Source of the DNA: an uncultured Bacteroides sp.
GTDB lineage: Bacteria > Bacteroidota > Bacteroidia > Bacteroidales > Bacteroidaceae
Direction: 5' to 3'
Assembly (NCBI GenBank): GCA_900551645.1
Contig: URWP01000163.1
Location: 1 to 6,303, forward strand
DNA length: 6,303 nt
Positions 5,236 to 6,303 of the stretch are shown here, piece after piece (the first letter of the stretch is position 1; each line of letters begins with the position of its first letter). Both the position numbers and the translations under genes were made by a program. A model generated the notes under the pieces. The model had not been told where the DNA came from. It saw only the letters and a list, made by a program, of their open reading frames with translations, and searched no databases.

Positions 5236-6122
5236 TGAAGTATCTGGCTTTATTTGTAGTGGCGGGCCTTTGTGCCTGCGGAGGAAACGGGAAGACAGAA
5301 ACAACAGTGGAAACTGTTCAGAAGGCAGTGACTGATGTCCCTTCCCGTGAGGCGTACGAAGGATTTGAGTGGGAACGGGTGACAGGAGCCGGGTTGAGTT
5401 TCTGGTCACAGCGGAATCCGGAAATCAGAGTGATGGCGGATGCCTCTCTTCCAGGGGCTGTTGTGATCCGTAACGGAGATGCGGTTCCCCATAAAGTGAT
5501 GCAGGTATTTCCGCTGAAGAATCGTTCCATAGAGGATGTGATTCCTTTGCTGTGGATGCAGGATGGTTGGAACGACAGTCAGACCTGTCAGTTTAAGGAG
5601 GTGGAATCTGGTCGTGGAGGTTTCAAGCGGTATTTGCTGGTACCTGCAGGCTCTTATGCAACTGAGGTGGAGAAGCAGATGAAAGAAGAGCCTGTACCTG
5701 CTACCTGTAGTGGTTGGGGGGTAGGCAATAGTGGCATGCGATATTTCGAAGTGCAGCTTTCCTGTCCCGACCGGGCTGTATTTGTGGAAATAGGTCAGGA
5801 TGCTCCCTTATTCGATGAAAACAGCATCTGTCTGACAGGAGCTGATGTAAAATCGGATTCAACACAGGTGTTGTATGTCCAGTCGGGTGAAGTCCGTATC
5901 GGTCATGAGGTCCGGTCTTTCCGTCCGGATAATGACGGTCGGGAGTTCTGGCTGGTTGATAAGACAGGAACTTTAACAACTGTCTATGACCGGAAAACGG
6001 GTGGTCAAAAGAACGGAAAGTCGCTTCGGATGACGTTAAAACTGGAGTATAATGGAAAATGGAATGATGGTTTTGCCGCAGAATATGATGGAGTTTACTT
6101 CGTACGTGAAGTGATTGAGTAA
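5232..6122 (+). CDS. Predicted lipoprotein of unknown function with four conserved-looking cysteines
   Basis: A 296-residue protein with a short hydrophobic signal and a good lipobox, LCAC, placing the lipidated cysteine at C16, followed by a polar linker to about residue 40. The mature part is beta-rich and has four cysteines (C119, C159, C178, C200), probably two disulfides in the periplasm. Eye-catching stretches are CSGWGVGNSGMRYFEVQ (159-175) and FVEIGQDAPLFDE (184-196). The last 80 residues, from GHEVRSF (224-230) through FWLVDKTG (239-246) to FAAEYDGVYFV (281-291), look like a separate small domain. It faintly recalls C-terminal domains of some NlpE-like lipoproteins, but I would not name it on that. 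Two adjacent ATGs (5232, 5235) are possible starts; an in-frame stop upstream rules out a longer form. It lies 51 bp after the lipocalin/MliC lipoprotein and is followed by a terminator, so it probably ends the transcript. Confidence 0.75.
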   Translation: MMKYLALFVVAGLCACGGNGKTETTVETVQKAVTDVPSREAYEGFEWERVTGAGLSFWSQRNPEIRVMADASLPGAVVIRNGDAVPHKVMQVFPLKNRSIEDVIPLLWMQDGWNDSQTCQFKEVESGRGGFKRYLLVPAGSYATEVEKQMKEEPVPATCSGWGVGNSGMRYFEVQLSCPDRAVFVEIGQDAPLFDENSICLTGADVKSDSTQVLYVQSGEVRIGHEVRSFRPDNDGREFWLVDKTGTLTTVYDRKTGGQKNGKSLRMTLKLEYNGKWNDGFAAEYDGVYFVREVIE

Positions 6123-6173
6123 ATATTATATGGAATTCCAGATGGAATAACCGTTTTTATCTGTTATTTGTAG

Positions 6174-6206
6174 AATTGAGCTGAGCCGATCCGGTTTGGC
6201 TCAATT
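6174..6206 (+). terminator. Probable intrinsic terminator after the second lipoprotein gene
   Basis: AATTGAGC (6174-6181) pairs perfectly with GCTCAATT (6199-6206), and the stem extends with wobble pairs on the outside. Alternatively TGAGCCGA (6182-6189) pairs with TTGGCTCA (6196-6203) around a 6-nt loop and is followed by ATTTTG, the more usual terminator shape. The structure begins about 50 bases after the stop of the plus-strand gene. Confidence 0.6.
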
Positions 6207-6222
6207 TTGAGGTAAGATAAAA

Positions 6223-6261
6223 AGAAAACCGCCGATAATTGAATCTTATCAGCGGTTTTCT
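6223..6261 (-). terminator. Strong intrinsic terminator of the minus-strand tRNA gene, possibly bidirectional
   Basis: AGAAAACCGC (6223-6232) and GCGGTTTTCT (6252-6261) are perfect 10-bp arms. Inside, GATAA (6234-6238) pairs with TTATC (6246-6250) past one mismatch, leaving a 7-nt loop. Read on minus, the stem runs into TTTTCTTTTT, a strong termination tract, starting 12 bases after the tRNA 3' end. On plus the same hairpin carries a TTTTCT run and could back up the lipoprotein terminator. Confidence 0.8.
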
Positions 6262-6272
6262 ATTAAACTTTT

Positions 6273-6303
6273 TGGTGATCCGCTTGGGGCTCGAACCCAA
6301 GAC
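6273..6303 (-). tRNA. tRNA, 3' part only (T arm, acceptor strand and encoded CCA); isotype not determined
   Basis: Read on minus, the last 31 bases of the window give the end of the variable loop (GTC), a perfect T arm (TTGGG, loop TTCGAGC, CCCAA), a 7-base acceptor strand GCGGATC, discriminator A and an encoded CCA ending at 6273. The expected 5' acceptor strand would be GATCCGC. The anticodon is outside the window. The end sequence faintly recalls tRNA-Lys of this group, but that is a guess. A strong terminator follows on the same strand. Confidence 0.88.

Noticed and set aside
6135..6148. ATTCC-agat-GGAAT hairpin as the terminator after the second lipoprotein gene
   Set aside because: Only 5 bp and the T run begins six bases later; the structure at 6174-6206 is a better candidate.

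Overview
The window looks like chromosome from a gut-type Bacteroidales bacterium (Bacteroides or a close relative). Three things point there: several intergenic stretches carry the Bacteroides-type -7 promoter element TAnnTTTG, starts mostly lack a Shine-Dalgarno sequence, and the protein families are typical of the group (two lipoproteins, a MetF whose N-terminus resembles Bacteroides MetF, a MalY/PatB aminotransferase). I see no transposase, integrase, phage gene, CRISPR array or plasmid function; the region reads as stable core or near-core sequence.

Layout. Positions 1-238 (minus) hold the first 79 codons of metF, methylenetetrahydrofolate reductase, cut by the window edge. Upstream of it and also on minus is a complete two-HKD phospholipase D/cardiolipin synthase-like protein with a signal peptide (343-1641). 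A 240-bp divergent region (1642-1881) carries its promoter and several short repeats. On plus come a divergent PP2C-type phosphatase (1882-2748); a 249-bp gap with a candidate terminator, hairpins, repeats and a promoter; a MalY/PatB-type C-S lyase (2998-4182); a lipoprotein joining a lipocalin-like domain to a MliC-like lysozyme-inhibitor domain (4239-5180); and a second, cysteine-containing lipoprotein of unknown function (5232-6122). The right end has two terminators facing each other's genes and the 3' part of a tRNA on minus (6273-6303). No stretch over 300 bases lacks a gene.

How the genes may work together. MetF (5-methyl-THF) and the C-S lyase (homocysteine from cystathionine) both feed methionine synthesis, but they lie on opposite strands under separate promoters, so shared function is inference only. 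The lyase and both lipoproteins are spaced by about 50-56 bp with no visible terminator between them and may be one transcript ending near 6206. The two lipoproteins are probably envelope proteins, the first possibly protecting against host c-type lysozyme. I find no strong case for a new multi-gene system. The most interesting items are the lipocalin/MliC fusion and its partner, the orphan PP2C-like protein, and unexplained repeats in the two larger intergenic regions.
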